From: Sindora glabra
Taxonomy: Eukaryota; Streptophyta; Magnoliopsida; Fabales; Fabaceae
DNA: 64,000 nt
NCBI GenBank assembly: GCA_020226215.1
Contig: CM035227.1
Span: forward strand, 28,585,866 to 28,649,865
Reading direction: 5' to 3'
Positions within the stretch are counted from its first letter, which is position 1. Each line of letters begins with the position of its first letter. Made by a program: the position numbers and the translations under genes. Positions 22,512 to 35,570 of the stretch are shown here, one piece after another. The notes beneath the pieces are model-generated. The model was not told the DNA's origin. It saw only the letters and a list, made by a program, of their open reading frames with translations, and ran no database searches.

Positions 22512-24728
22512 GATCCGTACTATAAGAGTCACACCCTAGATTGTACAAAATGGACACATCTTTTGCTCCTTTTGTAACCATAGGCGCCTCACCATGTGAA
22601 AAGTTGGGTAATAATGTATATCATATGAATTAGACCGAACAAGCATGCGCCATAGACTAACGTGATTGACTCCAAGAATGAATTTGAAACACGTTTGAAC
22701 GTGTAAATTAAATTTTCACCGATTATAAAAATAATTCAAGATCAAGATAGTAAAAAATATAAAATTTATAATAAATATTAAATATTTTCGACATTTTTTC
22801 TTTATATATTTGATGGATATGAATAATATGTATTTAACTGGTTCCAATATTTAAACTAATCAAGATCCCTCATTGTAAACTGGTTCGCAGAAGAAAATCA
22901 TGCGGCATATAATTTACGATCGGACTAAATTATAGTCACATCATTTTAGATCGAACAAATTGTGCTAACCTTGCACTTTCATTCAATTGTATTTGAAACC
23001 CATTATTTTTCAAAATTATACACTTTCTTCATCTTTTAAAATACTTCCATCATTATAAAATGAAACATCATTAAATTTTTTAATTATAAATTAACCTTTC
23101 TTTAACGACATCTTTGGAAGAAAATTATTTTTCTATATTTTAATGTAAAAGTATTATAGCTCAGTTATATATAGAAAAGGAAAAAATATTTTTATTTCTC
23201 AAAGAAATGAGACACTAATGTACATAAAAATATTAAAAAGATGAATTTTCTAATCATGACATATAATATTAAAGAAAGGATTGCAATTTAAAAATTATTG
23301 TTGTTGCATTTCATATCACTAAAAGTGCATAATTTAAAAAATAAAAGATACTTTGTGCAATTTGGTCAAATAAAAAATTAGTTTAATTATAGTTACATCT
23401 TTTTATTTTTAGAAATATTCGTTAATTTTTCTTTTTATATACATTTATCTCTCTCTTCTTCAATTTTAAAGTTTTACTCACCACTTTGCCCGAAAAAATA
23501 ATAAGAAGAAATATAAGTATATTTCTTTTAAAATTAAAAAAGATATATGTCATTAAAGTAAAAGAAAGTTGGTGTAAATTGTGCTTAGATGCACTCATTC
23601 TAACCCGTGAACTTGCTGTATATGTCGGATATATATTTTTTCTTTTTTCTTTTTTTTTCTTTTTTTGTTTTACTAGAACAACATGCCATTATCATAGTGG
23701 AGAGTTTTCCTTCTTGATCAATCCCACCACGCCTGATCCCACTTAACTATCATTTGGTAAATTAAATATACGAAAATGACATGAACTAACCCGTGAATTG
23801 GACCAAAAAGCTTTAAAAGGGAATATTAAGTTATAGTACGTATGGCTGATGATTTCCCGTGACTCAATGGAATATGAGATGGCAAAGATAGACGGTGTCC
23901 TCCATGAATTCCTCTTTTCATTCGTAAGAGGTGGAATTTTACATTCCATCATCTGTCGTGTTGTAGCAAAGCAAAATGCACTTCTTTTATTTTTCATGGG
24001 AGGTGGAGAATTTTGAACTTAAAAAAAAAAATTCAACATATTATTCAAATTTCTTATTGTTATTCCATTACTAAAAATTATTGAATTCCGGTTTGTGGTG
24101 TGAATTTGATAGCAAATACACTTAATTTTTTATTGAATTCCAACTCATAGAATAATATAATAGGAAAAAATGATTAAAAAGCTTACCAAATTATTTATGT
24201 TATCAATATATTTTTTTATTTGCACTTCCGGTTTCTAATTAATTCATATTAGATTTTAATTAATTCAAAATTGAGTTAAATTGAATTCAATATAAAAAAA
24301 GTATTTTAATATTAATTTTTCATTTATAAAATTTAAATTCAAGATTTTATTTAAGAAGCACCAAACCCCAATTATTAAAATCAAACATGTGTTATTAATA
24401 TTTGATTCACACAACTTTTACCCACTGAACCTAAACAAGAATATATTCCTATGCAGATGCCTCTTTTTTTGTCCCCTCAAGTTTGGCTTATTGGTCTATA
24501 TAACAAAGCACGTAGAAAGTGACTCATAGCAGCCTCGCCCATCGATAAAACTAGCAATTCACGAATATTTTAAAAGAAAAAGCCCACAGAAAAGCAACAT
24601 TTAATCGTAAAAGATTGCATTCAACGCACCAATTTGTGCGTCTCACGTTTGACACTTTGACGGTTGATGACATGCATATCAGTGAAGAATCTTCTATAAG
24701 AAATCAAAAGCAGGTATTATCCGAGAAA
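22512..24728. other. Intergenic DNA upstream of the PNP-like gene
   Basis: Immediate upstream DNA (22512-22620) would hold the PNP-like promoter; I see no clear TATA box. The rest is AT-rich, with a T-rich run near 23640-23670. No protein-like frame was recognised. Confidence 0.45.
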
Positions 24729-24874
24729 TTCTTTTATATATCTTAATTATATTACATTTTTTTAATTATGATCCATCAAAAAAACATAATTATTAAATTT
24801 ATAATTTTAATATTTAAAAAATTAATAAATATCTTTTATTCATTATTTATGATTAAATATATATATATATATAA

Positions 24875-25265
24875 TTGGAATATATCATATATTGGTCCCA
24901 TGTTTATGGAACGCGAAATTTTGGACCTGTGACATGTGAGGGAGGAGTGACTAAAAATGCAAATTTAGAGAGTGCATTTAAATCTATTTCTTTTATTAAG
25001 GGTATTACTATTATTTTTCCCACGGATAAGCTTGTGCCTTTTATGCCGAGTGCTTTTTCAACTCGGGCACATTTCATTTTACAGAATGGTTCGCGGGCCA
25101 AGGAGGTCTTAACTCGGCTGGAGTGCGCTGAAAGAAAACCAAACGAAAAGGAAAGTTCGGAAGAAAGGTAGCCCAAATACAAAAGACCCTAAACCAACCA
25201 TGGTTCGGTAAGGCCCAATTTCTAAAGATTAAAGTCCAAGGCCCAACTATTCCACACACAGTACA
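24875..25265. other. GC-richer island with an unassigned frame
   Basis: An open frame of 98 codons (24875-25171, +) sits in DNA richer in GC than its flanks. A 92-codon frame opposes it. Neither shows a motif I recognise. The motif GGCCCAA (a site-II-like promoter word of plant housekeeping genes) occurs at about 25213 and 25240, but no gene follows. It may be a decayed gene or a retroelement fragment. Confidence 0.3.
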
Positions 25266-25297
25266 AGTAGATCGGAACGCTTCATGGGAGAAATTTA

Positions 25298-25430
25298 GGT
25301 GTATTAGTTACATTCATCGAATATTAATTTAAATTATGAAATTTTATTTATTTTACATAATATTATATAAAATAAATAAAATTTAATTATTTAAATTAAT
25401 AATATATTAATGCAATCAATGTATTATAAT
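25298..25430. mobile_element. Palindromic (foldback) MITE-like sequence
   Basis: ATTAATTTAAATTATGAAAT then TTTATTTATTTTA is mirrored by TAAAATAAATAAA and ATTTAAATTAATAATATATT around a centre near 25365. Pairing continues more weakly outward (TTAGTTACATTCATC against its reversed partner near 25420). The whole would form a ~60-bp-stem hairpin. Typical of AT-rich foldback MITEs; no target duplication defined. Confidence 0.55.
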
Positions 25431-26988
25431 CTCCATAATTGACCGATAGACACCTCGTGTGCCTGCGCGCCTGCACGTGAATGAGCGTCACACTAACAAT
25501 CATCACGTGCTTTTGGTTCGAATTAATTCAATGAACTTTGGCTTCCATCAAAATTTTATAAAATATATTGGATAAAAATATAATCATAAAATATTAAAAT
25601 ATAAAAATAATGTCATTTATTTTTAAAAATTATATTATTTTAATTTTATTTATAATTTTTTGATTAAGTTATAAAAATGATATGTTACTTATATATTAAT
25701 ATGAAAACAAATAAAATTTTTAATAAAATAAATGAACTGTTAACTAGGTTTTTCTAATATAAACAGCAAGAATATTCAAATCTTGGACTTCCGGCGCTGC
25801 TCATATCTTACATCATTAGTCTACTTCGAGTGGCTTTAGTTACATTCAATGTACTTTAGTCATAATACTAAATTAATTAAAAGGAAGATACGTTATTTTT
25901 CATTGTATATTAACAAATCATCTTTCATTTACTAAGGTAATGCATTTGCATTGATTAATTCAATGCAATACACTTAAACGTATTAAGTGTGACTAAATCC
26001 TTTTTTTTTTATTATTTTCCTAAGAAGTGACTAAACCTTTCTCTGTTAAACCCGATTATAATCTATTTCTGAATTATCAAAATAGAGGTTAATCTATTAG
26101 CACGAGAATATTATTTAGAACTCGAGGACCTTATTGTGGTCTGCAATGCTGAACTCCGTATATTGTATTGTTCTTGACTGCGTTATTAAGTCCGCCACTT
26201 CTGACAAAGGGTCTTGGGTACAATTAGCTAGGCCTACCATTTTTCGTGCCGCCATTGTGCTTGATAAAAACTTTGAACGTTAAAAAAAAAAAAAACAAAA
26301 GAAAAAGCATTTTTTTAAATCCATTTATTTCAATAAAAATATTTTTATAAAAATATAATAATAAATTATCAAAACCGTAAAAAATAGTTTAAATGTGTAA
26401 TATTAAATTTAAGAAAATTACAAAAGATAATTTTTAAAAAAATAAAATTATTTCTCTATTATTATAGTCTTAAATATTATAGTTTTAATTATAAAATAGA
26501 ATCACACATCACACTTTTTCGTTTATATACAAAGAAACACATTTTTTTATGAAAAATAACTTTTGAAAAATAAACGAAGCCATTTCCTAACTTTTTCAAA
26601 ATTTTCAATTTTGTGCCTTATGTCTTTTTTAAAGTAATTTGAACTTCTGTATTTTTAAAAAATATATAATATTACTCGATAATTTAATAATTTAACTCTA
26701 TTAGATTCTTTAATATATGTTTATATAATATCTATATTGCATTATATATGCTTCACATAAATTATATTTTTTATAATAAAAATATACTTTTTGACTCTAT
26801 AATTTTAATTAAATTTTAATTTTATCAACTAAATTTTATTTAAAACAATATTTATAGAGCTTTCCAATTTCTTGTCCTCGTTGTTAGTTTCGAATTCCAT
26901 TCTGACCTATCCTCCTCCTCCTCCTCCTCCTACGTCATCATCATCTAAACTTCAGTTTCATTCTTGGCTTTACATGTCTTGTGTAATA
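25431..26988. other. AT-rich intergenic DNA, relic patches
   Basis: Contains a possible MITE at about 25833-26010 (GGCTTTAGTTACATTCAATG against a reversed GGATTTAGTCACACTTAATA) and a GC-richer patch at 26120-26280 with no open frame. A (CCT)n microsatellite lies at 26910-26931. No gene seen. Confidence 0.4.
26910..26931. repeat. (CCT)n microsatellite
   Basis: About seven CCT/TCC units in an otherwise AT-rich stretch. Confidence 0.9.
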
Positions 26989-27306
26989 CTTCATCTGTTC
27001 CTATTTATATATCGCTATTAACTAACTTTATACATATTAAGAAAATAATTTAATTTATTTATTTTTAATAAATTTTACAAGATTACCTTTTATAGATAAA
27101 ATTTAATATAATTAAAAATAGAGAGAGAAATGTAAATGAATAAATACAAATTAATTAATAGTGTAGAATAATAAAGCATTTATTAATGAAAAGGAAGGGT
27201 AGATTTGAAAAAATAACATTTAATACTTCATTGAAATTCTAAAGTGATAGATAAAAAAGAATAAAAAACTCTTCAAAATACGATGAATAAAGAGAAACGA
27301 ATGGAG
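26989..27306. mobile_element. 318-bp Stowaway-like (Tc1/mariner) MITE, copy 1
   Basis: Flanked by TA on both sides (26987-26988, 27307-27308). The ends are inverted: CTTCATCTGTTCCTATTTAT and, reversed, CTCCATTCGTTTCTCTTTAT. This is the familiar CTCC-type terminus of plant mariner MITEs. Interior AT-rich, non-coding, about 80-85% like copy 2 by eye. Confidence 0.8.
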
Positions 27307-27450
27307 TATTTGACATTATTTTAAGAATTTTTATTTTTGTATATCTTGAATTTAAATTCAAAATTTTATATGCATATATTAAGCAAATTATTACTTATAT
27401 AATTGAAAAAATAAAATTAACCACGAATTTTTTTAGAAATTTAATGAGTA

Positions 27451-27768
27451 CTTTTTCTATTCTTATTTATCTATCGCTATTAATTAACTTCACACATATT
27501 AAGAAAGTAATTTAATTTATTTATTTTTAAAAAATTTTATAAAATTATCCTTTATACATAAAATTTAAAATAATTAAAAATAGAGAGAGAAATGTAAAAG
27601 AATAAATGCAAATTAATTAATAGTGTAGAATAATAAAATATTTATTAATGAAAAGGAATGGTAGATTTGAAAAAATAACATTTAATATTTCATTAGAATT
27701 CTAAAGTAACAGATAAAAGAAATAAAAAAATTCTTCAAAATGTAATAAATAAAAAGGAACGAAGTGAA
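27451..27768. mobile_element. 318-bp Stowaway-like MITE, copy 2
   Basis: Same length and orientation as copy 1, only 144 bp away. It shares long blocks such as AAATAGAGAGAGAAATGTAA, AATTAATAGTGTAGAATAAT and GATTTGAAAAAATAACATTT. TA flanks both ends. The differences are scattered, so the two are probably independent insertions of one family or an old duplication. Confidence 0.8.
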
Positions 27769-29340
27769 TATTTCTTCTTATACTTAATTTTTTTCTTATA
27801 TCAATTTGCATATAAAGTTCAATTGTTACGAGTTCTAATGATGATTAATTTTCTTTAAAATTATCATTAGCTGACATTTTTTCTTCTTCTTCTTAATTGT
27901 CATTTAATTAAATTTTAGGTACATTAAGTTTCTCTTTTAATGCAAAATCATCTTCATCAACATTCTTATAATTTTTTCAAAGTTAAAGGATGAATTTATT
28001 TCAAATAAAATTTAAGAGAAAATTAAATTTTTAGTAAAGATTAAAGTTAAAAAGTATCTTTTTATTATAAGAATATAAAAATATAATTTATATAAATCAT
28101 GAAAGATGTCAATTTAAATGACATATAAATATTTTCGTTAAAAAATTTAATAAAATTAATTCATTGAGAAATATTGCATATTTTTAAATAATTAAAAAAT
28201 AAATTTATTTCGAATAAAATTTTAAAACGACTAAAACAAGACACTCTTTTCCTTTTTTTGCCTATTTTGAAAATTCGTTGGTTCAATTTTGAATTTAAAG
28301 GATTGCATTCAATTACATCCAAAGTGGCTTGTCGCCGGTCCCTCGGAAAAAAGTCTCCCTTGTTATCCCCCTTTTTTTTTTTATAATTGCGTTTTATATG
28401 TGTTAAAAAAAAATACAACCTGATACAAAATTAGGTTTACGTACGTCTGGTTCGGCAAGGTAGGGTGGAAAGTACAACTTTTTGGAAAAACGGAAATAGT
28501 TGAATTAGCTGGCCACTAATTATTAAAATAGAAAAAGTAAATTTAAAAAAAAATTATTTCTCATAAATTATGAAAAGTTGCTTATCAATACTAAGAAGGA
28601 CTTCCAATACCTTTTATAAATAAAAATATAAAATTATTCTTATTTAATTAAACTAACAATCACTTAAACGTTTCATTTTTACTATTTAAAAATTATAATA
28701 AATACATTTTATTAATGATAAATATAACCTATTAATTATAAAATATAAACATATTTATTTAAATATAATTATTAATTATGTATAATAAAATTATTTTATT
28801 AATTATGTAATAAATAAAATGAGTATTGTATAAAATATATATTAAATATTATATCAAAAATATGAATTATATATATAATCATAAATGTTATTATAATAGA
28901 AATTTAATTTTAAATATAATTATATTATATTTATTATATATCTATTATATTATTTTATATTTTAATATTTAATCATAAAAGTAAAATATTATGTATTTTT
29001 TGTCTATTTTATATAAATTTGGTAGAATTAAGTATTTAACTAATATTTTTCTTTATTTAAATTATATTAAGATAATTTAAAATATATATCTTAGTTTTTA
29101 TATAAACCTATTTTAATTTTTAATTGTAAATTAAAAAATAAGAAATTTCTAATTTAAAAAAATGATGAAAAGAGTTATTAAAAAATATAATATATAAAAA
29201 ACAACTAATTAGAGAATATTAAAATCTATTGATATGTATTAAAATAATATTAAAGGTATAGTAATTATTTTATTAATAGTTTTTAAAAAATTTAAAATTA
29301 AATTAAATAAAATACAAAAAGTTATTTTCTAATAAGTATT
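27769..29340. other. AT-rich intergenic DNA, nothing recognised
   Basis: Long AT-rich stretch with many short A and T runs. A minus-strand 85-codon frame at 28161-28418 is low-complexity Lys/Phe-rich and not credible as a gene. Confidence 0.5.
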
Positions 29341-29350
29341 AGTTATTAGT

Positions 29351-29797
29351 AGAGGTGTACATGGGCCGGGCGACTTGCCCAACCCGATGAGCCCGATCTG
29401 AAAAATTAGAGTATTTGAGGTTTTTTTTTTTTACCTGATAAGCTCGATGGGACTTTTTTTTATAACTCGATTAATAATTGGGTCAGGCTCGGACCAAGGC
29501 GAAAAAGCCCGGTAGGCCCAGCCAACCCGATTATAATAATTTATTTTTAATAATATAATTATATATTAAAAAATATAATTATATCTAATTATTTTTAATA
29601 TAAAAAATATTAATTTAATATAATTAAATATTTTATATATTTAAATATCATATTATCTTTTTAAATATATATATTTTTATTTTAAAATTTTATTTTTTAT
29701 TAAAAAATAAAAAAATTATGTTTTCGAGCTTTTTAATTTAAAATTCGGGCCGAGCCGCTGGCTCGAAATCCGCCCGGCCCGGCCCGTGTACACCTTT
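29351..29797. mobile_element. 447-bp MITE with GC-rich ends and 10-bp target duplication
   Basis: Ends are inverted: GGTGTACATGGGCCGGGC on the left and, reversed, GGTGTACACGGGCCGGGC on the right. They are flanked by perfect direct repeats AGTTATTAGT at 29341-29350 and 29798-29807. The 9-10 bp duplication fits a Mutator-type MITE better than hAT. GC-rich arms surround an AT-rich centre; there is no coding capacity. GGTGTRCAYGGGCCGGG ends recur in many plant genomes. Confidence 0.88.
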
Positions 29798-29807
29798 AGT
29801 TATTAGT

Positions 29808-31363
29808 ATTAATCAAATAATTTAGAAAACCTCTCATAAAGTTTACACAAGAAGTTACTTTTAATGCAAATCAATCGACTCTTTATATTTGTGAATAAAT
29901 TTAATTTATACTAATAATACATAATTAATAGACCTTACAGGGAATTAAAGCATTAACATATTTATTTTCTTCCAATAAAAATTATCTCTGAGATTTAAAA
30001 TTTTATTCATTAATAAATAAAGTCTGTTTAGAGGCAATATATATTTTAGTGATTCAATGCCTTGTTAGTTGAAAATTTTAGCATGAATGTACCTATTATA
30101 GATCAAGATCCTCTTCTTGCACTTTAAAAGATAAAATGATATTATGGCTCTTCCATTATTTTTAATTAGATTGAATGGAATGGAATGAGAATAAAAAAGA
30201 GGATGATCAAAAAATTCATTTAATATACTACAAAATAAAAATGTTCATCCTATTAAATATTGGGATCTCCAAGAATGATGGAATGATTTATTTTATCATT
30301 CATAGAATGATCTTTTTACACTCCTACTCTTTATATTTTTCATATATTCTAAAATTGTCCTTCATTAATATAAAAGAAAAAAATATTAGTTATTGATATT
30401 TCTTAATTGAAATATTTTGGTAGTTTTATTTATAATAATAACATTTAATATATGATATTTTTTGGATTAATCTATTTTATATAAAAAGCTTAGTCCATTA
30501 AAAATTTTCTTTAGTAATAACAAGATTAATTAGACCTTTAAACACATACATGTAAAGATCAAAATCGAACTCTGGATACACTGAAAGGTACAAAACTTTT
30601 AAGAAATATTAAATGTCACTGAATTAAAAGTTCTGGGCATTTTTATGCTTTTATTATAGAAAAATATTTGTTAATTATAATTTTGACAATAAAATTTAAA
30701 TTATGATCTTTTTTATTGATTACATCATATATTTTGATAATATTGAATTATTTAATATGATATTTATTATTTTTGGTGATAAAGATATTATTGTCGTTAA
30801 TTATACTGTTTCTATTTCATTTTTACATTATTTTAATGGATTAAACATAAAAAATGGAATGGAATGCCCATTTCATTTTTTTATCATACTAAACATAATT
30901 ATGAAATGTTCATTTTATCCTATTTTCATTCACTTTTTCTTTTTTCATTCACATTCCATTCTATTGTATCAAGCAAAACATTATACCTTGTTTAGATGGA
31001 GGGAAATGGAGGGAAGGGAACACACAGAGATGATTACATGTTATTCTTTTCTTTATTTGAAAATTTTGTTTAAAAAAGAAAGGGAAATTAGAGCTTATAA
31101 TTATCCTTTCAAAATATATAATTAATTAGTATATAACTTTTACAATTTTATCTTTTTTAAAAAGTTATTTTATTAATATAATTTTTACCATTGAAACAAC
31201 TTTCAAAAAGAAAGCACCTCTCCAAATTTTTCTCTAAAATAATTTCTCTGAAATGACATTTGTTAAGTCATCCATGTGCTAGTTAGCATAAATTTCATAA
31301 ATATAATTTTTTTTAGATTTTTTGTACGGTTGATTTAGAGTTTAATAATAATAATAATAAAAA
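29808..31363. other. AT-rich DNA with a probable Harbinger-like MITE
   Basis: Around 30165-30985 the left end AATGGAATGGAATGAGAATA and the reversed right end (AATAGAATGGAATGTGAATG) form imperfect inverted repeats, with a GGAATGGAATG motif also inside at about 30855. That looks like an ~820-bp non-coding element; no clean target duplication was found. The 140-codon frame at 30703-31125 is AT-biased (Ile/Phe-rich) and crosses the element end, so it is not credible as a gene. Confidence 0.4.
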
Positions 31364-33357
31364 CTAGTATATGTCTTTGTCCATTAGCACGGATGTTTAT
31401 TATTTTTTTATATTAATATAATTTTTTAATAATATTTCAATAGATGTGATATTGTCATATTCTTATATTAGGTTGTTCATATGACATGTAAGTGTATATC
31501 TCTCTCTTATGTATAAAGAGTGATATTATCCTTTACATTTACTTACCATTGTTCTCTATAAGAAAGATACTTCAGCAAATTATTTATTTAGATAAAATGA
31601 TTAATTTTATCCTTAAAATTATAAACTATTGATGAAATAATTTTTAATTTATATTAAATGATCAATTTCACCCTTAAATAATAGTATGTACAAACAATTT
31701 TGTCATTCTATATAAATTTGTATAGAATATTTTTTATCTAAATATTTATATAAAGGGATAAAATTATCTATATAGATTATTATTCATGGATAAAATTGAT
31801 CATTTAACATAATTCATAAACAATTTTATCAATATTCTACAATTTTATGGATAAAATTAGTAATTTTATTTAGTTATTTATTATAAAATTATTTTAAGTA
31901 GGTTAAAGATTTAATATAAAAAGTATATATTGATTGAATTGATTAATTATATATTTTATTTTCCAAAAAATATTAAAAATTAAAATCAATTTTATTTAAA
32001 TTTTATCAGTTTTTTCTTTTTATCAATTTCTACATGCTATATTTCAAATTAAATTAAATATAACATCAAACGAGATTTCGTCAAAGGTCAATAACTCAAA
32101 TTTTACTTTTTTTATTTACAATATTACTAAATAGTATAGATATAATATGATATATTTTATTTTTATCATATAAATACTTTAAATAAGTTAAATCTTTAAT
32201 ATAAAAAGTGAAAATCAAATGAATTAATTATATATTCTATTAGTAATAAAAATATTCAAAATAAAAATTAAATTCATTTATTTAAATTTTTTGATATTTT
32301 CATGATATTAATTTTCGCAAGATACATTTAAAATTATATATATATTAATCAAACTTTTTTATAATTTTACAAATCATGCATTATTTCTATTTCCTTTGTC
32401 AACTTAATTACATGATTTTTTTCTCCTATCCATTCTTGTTATTTATGACTTAAATTTCATTAAGTATTATTGATATAATATAATATATTTTTATTATAAA
32501 AATATTTCAAATAAAAAAATATTTATATTTAGTTAAATTTATTAACTATATATTTTTTAACTCTTATTACTTTACCGTTAATGCAACATTCTTGTTCATT
32601 TTATTTGCTTAATTAATGTTATTATAAAAATTAAATTATTATTATTAAAAAAGGTAAAAATTATCATATTTAATTATTAAATGAAGCAAATTTTCTTGGA
32701 AGTAATTATCTAATTTAAGAAAATATTGTATACCATACTTTAAGTTCAAATAGATATTTTTAATTATCTATTTAGAAAATATAATAAATAAAATAAAATA
32801 TAATCAAAATTTTTAATGATGACAATTAATTTTCTAAACTCATTAAATCATCAAATATAATAAATTAAATAAAATATTACTAATTTTATCTAATGTTGTA
32901 CATTAATTTTTAAAAATTATTAACATTTCATCATTTTCTAAACTTATCAAATCATCAAATATAATAAATTAAATGAAATATTACTAATTTTATTTAATAT
33001 TGTGCATTAATTTTTAAAATTATTAACATATTTAATGAGAAAATTAATAATTTCATCCCTAAATTTTATGTTCACTTGTAATTTAATCCCTGTTATTTAA
33101 GAAGTGGCATTATTAACCCCTTAAAAATATTACATCTTACTAATACAATCCTTTTGCTTGAAATTTTCACGAAATATGCTTATTTAGTATATTAAATGCC
33201 ATGCTGGGCTATTCTTTAACATGCTGGAATATTTGTCTCTATTTAGGATTTTAAAATGATGTCATTTTGCTACAAAGAGCTGCAATTACAAACCTAGAAG
33301 AGCAATTACATTGTTAATCTGCTTCATCTTCAATTTTCCATTAGTTGTAGAATCATA

Positions 33358-33945
33358 ATGCACTATCCAAGCCATTCTCAAGGTTGTTTTCATCAGCAAT
33401 GTGGGTGCACCTATAACTGTGATGGACATGAGTTAAGAAATAACAATCTGCATGAATTTACTACAGATGTATCTTCCATTAGCTACCATGAAAGCCAATC
33501 TACACTACTTCAAAAAGCTCAAAACTTAGTGAAAATTTATGGATATGGTTCTAAGCTTCTCTTGCTGACATCAAGATCTAAGTTAAACTCAGGAAGAAGA
33601 TTTTATTGCTATGCATATTGGAAGAAAAAATGTATAACTTGTGGACTTTTTAAGTGGGTAGATGAATGTGACCCAGATGAAATGAATAAGTTAGTGATTA
33701 AATTGATGAAGGAAGTTAAAATATTGAAGCTTGTTTGTGTACTTTTGGAAATTTTAGTTTTAGGATTATTTTGTGTTTGTATTTTTTCTAAAGGTTTTTA
33801 TATTATATTAATGAGATGCTTACTTATGGGTAGATTTAAAGCAATGAAGTTTCATGAACTTCCTTTTATGGTGGTGTGTTATTTTTATGAAAAATGGCGT
33901 TATGGCAAAAACTTTTTTTTTGCATCAATTAATGTTAGTTTATAG
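33358..33945 (+). CDS. GRF zinc-finger-like protein carried by the MULE (zinc ligands decayed)
   Basis: Open frame of 195 codons just inside the left arm of the MULE. Residues ~60-103 fit a plant zf-GRF domain: YGYGSKLLLLTSRSKLNSGR, RFYCYAYWKKKC, CGLFKWVDE. A charged helix (MNKLVIKLMKEVKIL) and one hydrophobic segment (LVCVLLEILVLGLFCVCIF) follow, the usual layout of TE-linked plant GRF proteins: finger, coiled coil, membrane segment. The canonical CxCG is replaced by YGYG, encoded TAT GGA TAT GGT, each one G-to-A step from TGT; a later Cys in FYxC may be lost likewise. Such changes fit decay of methylated transposon DNA. The last ~50 residues are low-complexity. Probably not a functional zinc finger; expression unknown. 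It is antisense to the transposase relic. Confidence 0.55.
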   Translation: MHYPSHSQGCFHQQCGCTYNCDGHELRNNNLHEFTTDVSSISYHESQSTLLQKAQNLVKIYGYGSKLLLLTSRSKLNSGRRFYCYAYWKKKCITCGLFKWVDECDPDEMNKLVIKLMKEVKILKLVCVLLEILVLGLFCVCIFSKGFYIILMRCLLMGRFKAMKFHELPFMVVCYFYEKWRYGKNFFFASINVSL

Positions 33946-34699
33946 TGGTATATGGAATTTGGTTCCATTTTCTTTAAAGAATTGTTGAATAACCTCTCCT
34001 CTGTAATAATTTGTTTATATTTTTCTAAAATAAGGTACTAGTAAACCCTTAAATCATGGACTAAAAATAGTTTTCAAACTTTAATAAGTAATAAAATATT
34101 TTTTTCTTTTTGTTTATTCTTAGTAAAGCATAATGAATGTTTTTAAGTTAGCAAATTATTTTTAAATCTATTAACAATACCCTATTAAAGTTGCTATTGC
34201 AGTTATGGGGTAAGGAATTAGGAAACCATTTACGAATTAATTTTGCATACTAAATATGAAAATTACCAATAGTTATTGAATTTAGCATACAAAAAGTTGT
34301 TAATAAAATGATAGATAAATTGGAAGCAAACCATAAGAATAGACAAACTGGAAAAGTTATTGACAAAGTGACAAACTAATGTAGCAATATATTTCTATTG
34401 TACAATACACTAGAATATCATTCTAGAAAAATTCCTTGTAATAAAAAGATATTGACTGTCTATTAAAAAAAGGACTTCAAAAAATACTTTTAAACTTATG
34501 TTTAGCCTATACTTGATTGTAAAGCTTGGGATGGTAGAGAAGGATCTATTGGCACTATCTCAAATCTTTCTATGCTAGCTTATATCTTTTTCTTCTTAAC
34601 TTGTGCATGTTTTTGTTATAGTTCAACAAGGGTATTCTTACAATTTTTATAGTTATGGCCATTTTGTGGGTACCTAGAGCATGTAGTGTTCTCGTATCT

Positions 34700-35570
34700 T
34701 CTTTTTAAGTTTGTAAAGGTGCTTTAGTTCTTCTTTGTCTTTCTTTCTCTACTTCTTTGGATGCCCAGCAAGCTTGCCATATATAAAGGGATGAATGTCC
34801 TTACCAATTAATGTTTCCTAATATTGTTAACCTAGCACTGGATTGATAAAAAGGGCATAAGTCCTTCTAAATGCAACCATGCATAAACTAAAGTGAACAT
34901 AATCTTCTAGTTTCTAATGGTTCCATGTCAAGGTAGCCACAGTATGCTTACATAGCACTTTAGAGATATCCTATAATTTACATGAACAAGTCCTAGCATT
35001 GAGATCTACTTTCACTCTATCCTTTACTCTTATATATGTAACTTTAAATTGACTTCCTTCTGGATCCCTACCCATTATAGTGTCTAATGCATGCTATCCA
35101 CTTTAGTTTGCTCAAGTTTACTTTACTGTATTAAATGTATTGGACCATGAAAAGTGGATGCAATGTGTTTATTATCATTCATTTTTCTGATTATATAACA
35201 TCTAATGTCTTCTAACATGGTGATTATAGGTTTATCCCTATAGTTCACTATTCCAAAATTGAACTTCTTGCACATGTTGCTTAATTGAGTGTCCTTCTTG
35301 GAGTAGGTGCTGTAACATGCTCTTGTCTAGCTACCTAGTAGAATTATATTAAGATACTCTCATGTCTTGTCACAAATTCTCCCTATTGTTTCCATGTGCA
35401 CATGAAATTTAGGCATAGTGGTAGTCCTTGTAGCTATCTAATACTTATCCCTGAGCTTTTGTCCTTTTCATTTCTTTTGAAAGTTTTTTAGGATGTGTCT
35501 TGCACAAAATTTATGGTAGACATTTGGTTAGAGCTCAAATATTGTAGATAATAGGCCTTACTCATAATTG
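34700..35570 (-). pseudogene. Decayed MULE (MURA-type) transposase, C-terminal half
   Basis: On the minus strand, across frame shifts and stops, the conserved MURA blocks appear in the right order: GLLSTIFEL and YHKFCARHILKNFQKKWKG near 35560-35450 (the RHxxxNF block); MPKFHVHMETI near 35410; KFNFGIVNYRDKPIITMLE near 35280-35215; a SWIM zinc finger RTCSCKL...KVLCKHTVATL near 35005-34930; and a basic AGHPKK tail near 34765. The part upstream of 35570 shows no DDE catalytic region that I can recognise, so the gene is 5'-deleted. Multiple stops show it is dead. Confidence 0.85.

Noticed and set aside
30703..31125. 140-codon frame
   Set aside because: Ile/Phe-rich composition typical of AT-rich non-coding DNA and it crosses the boundary of a MITE-like element.
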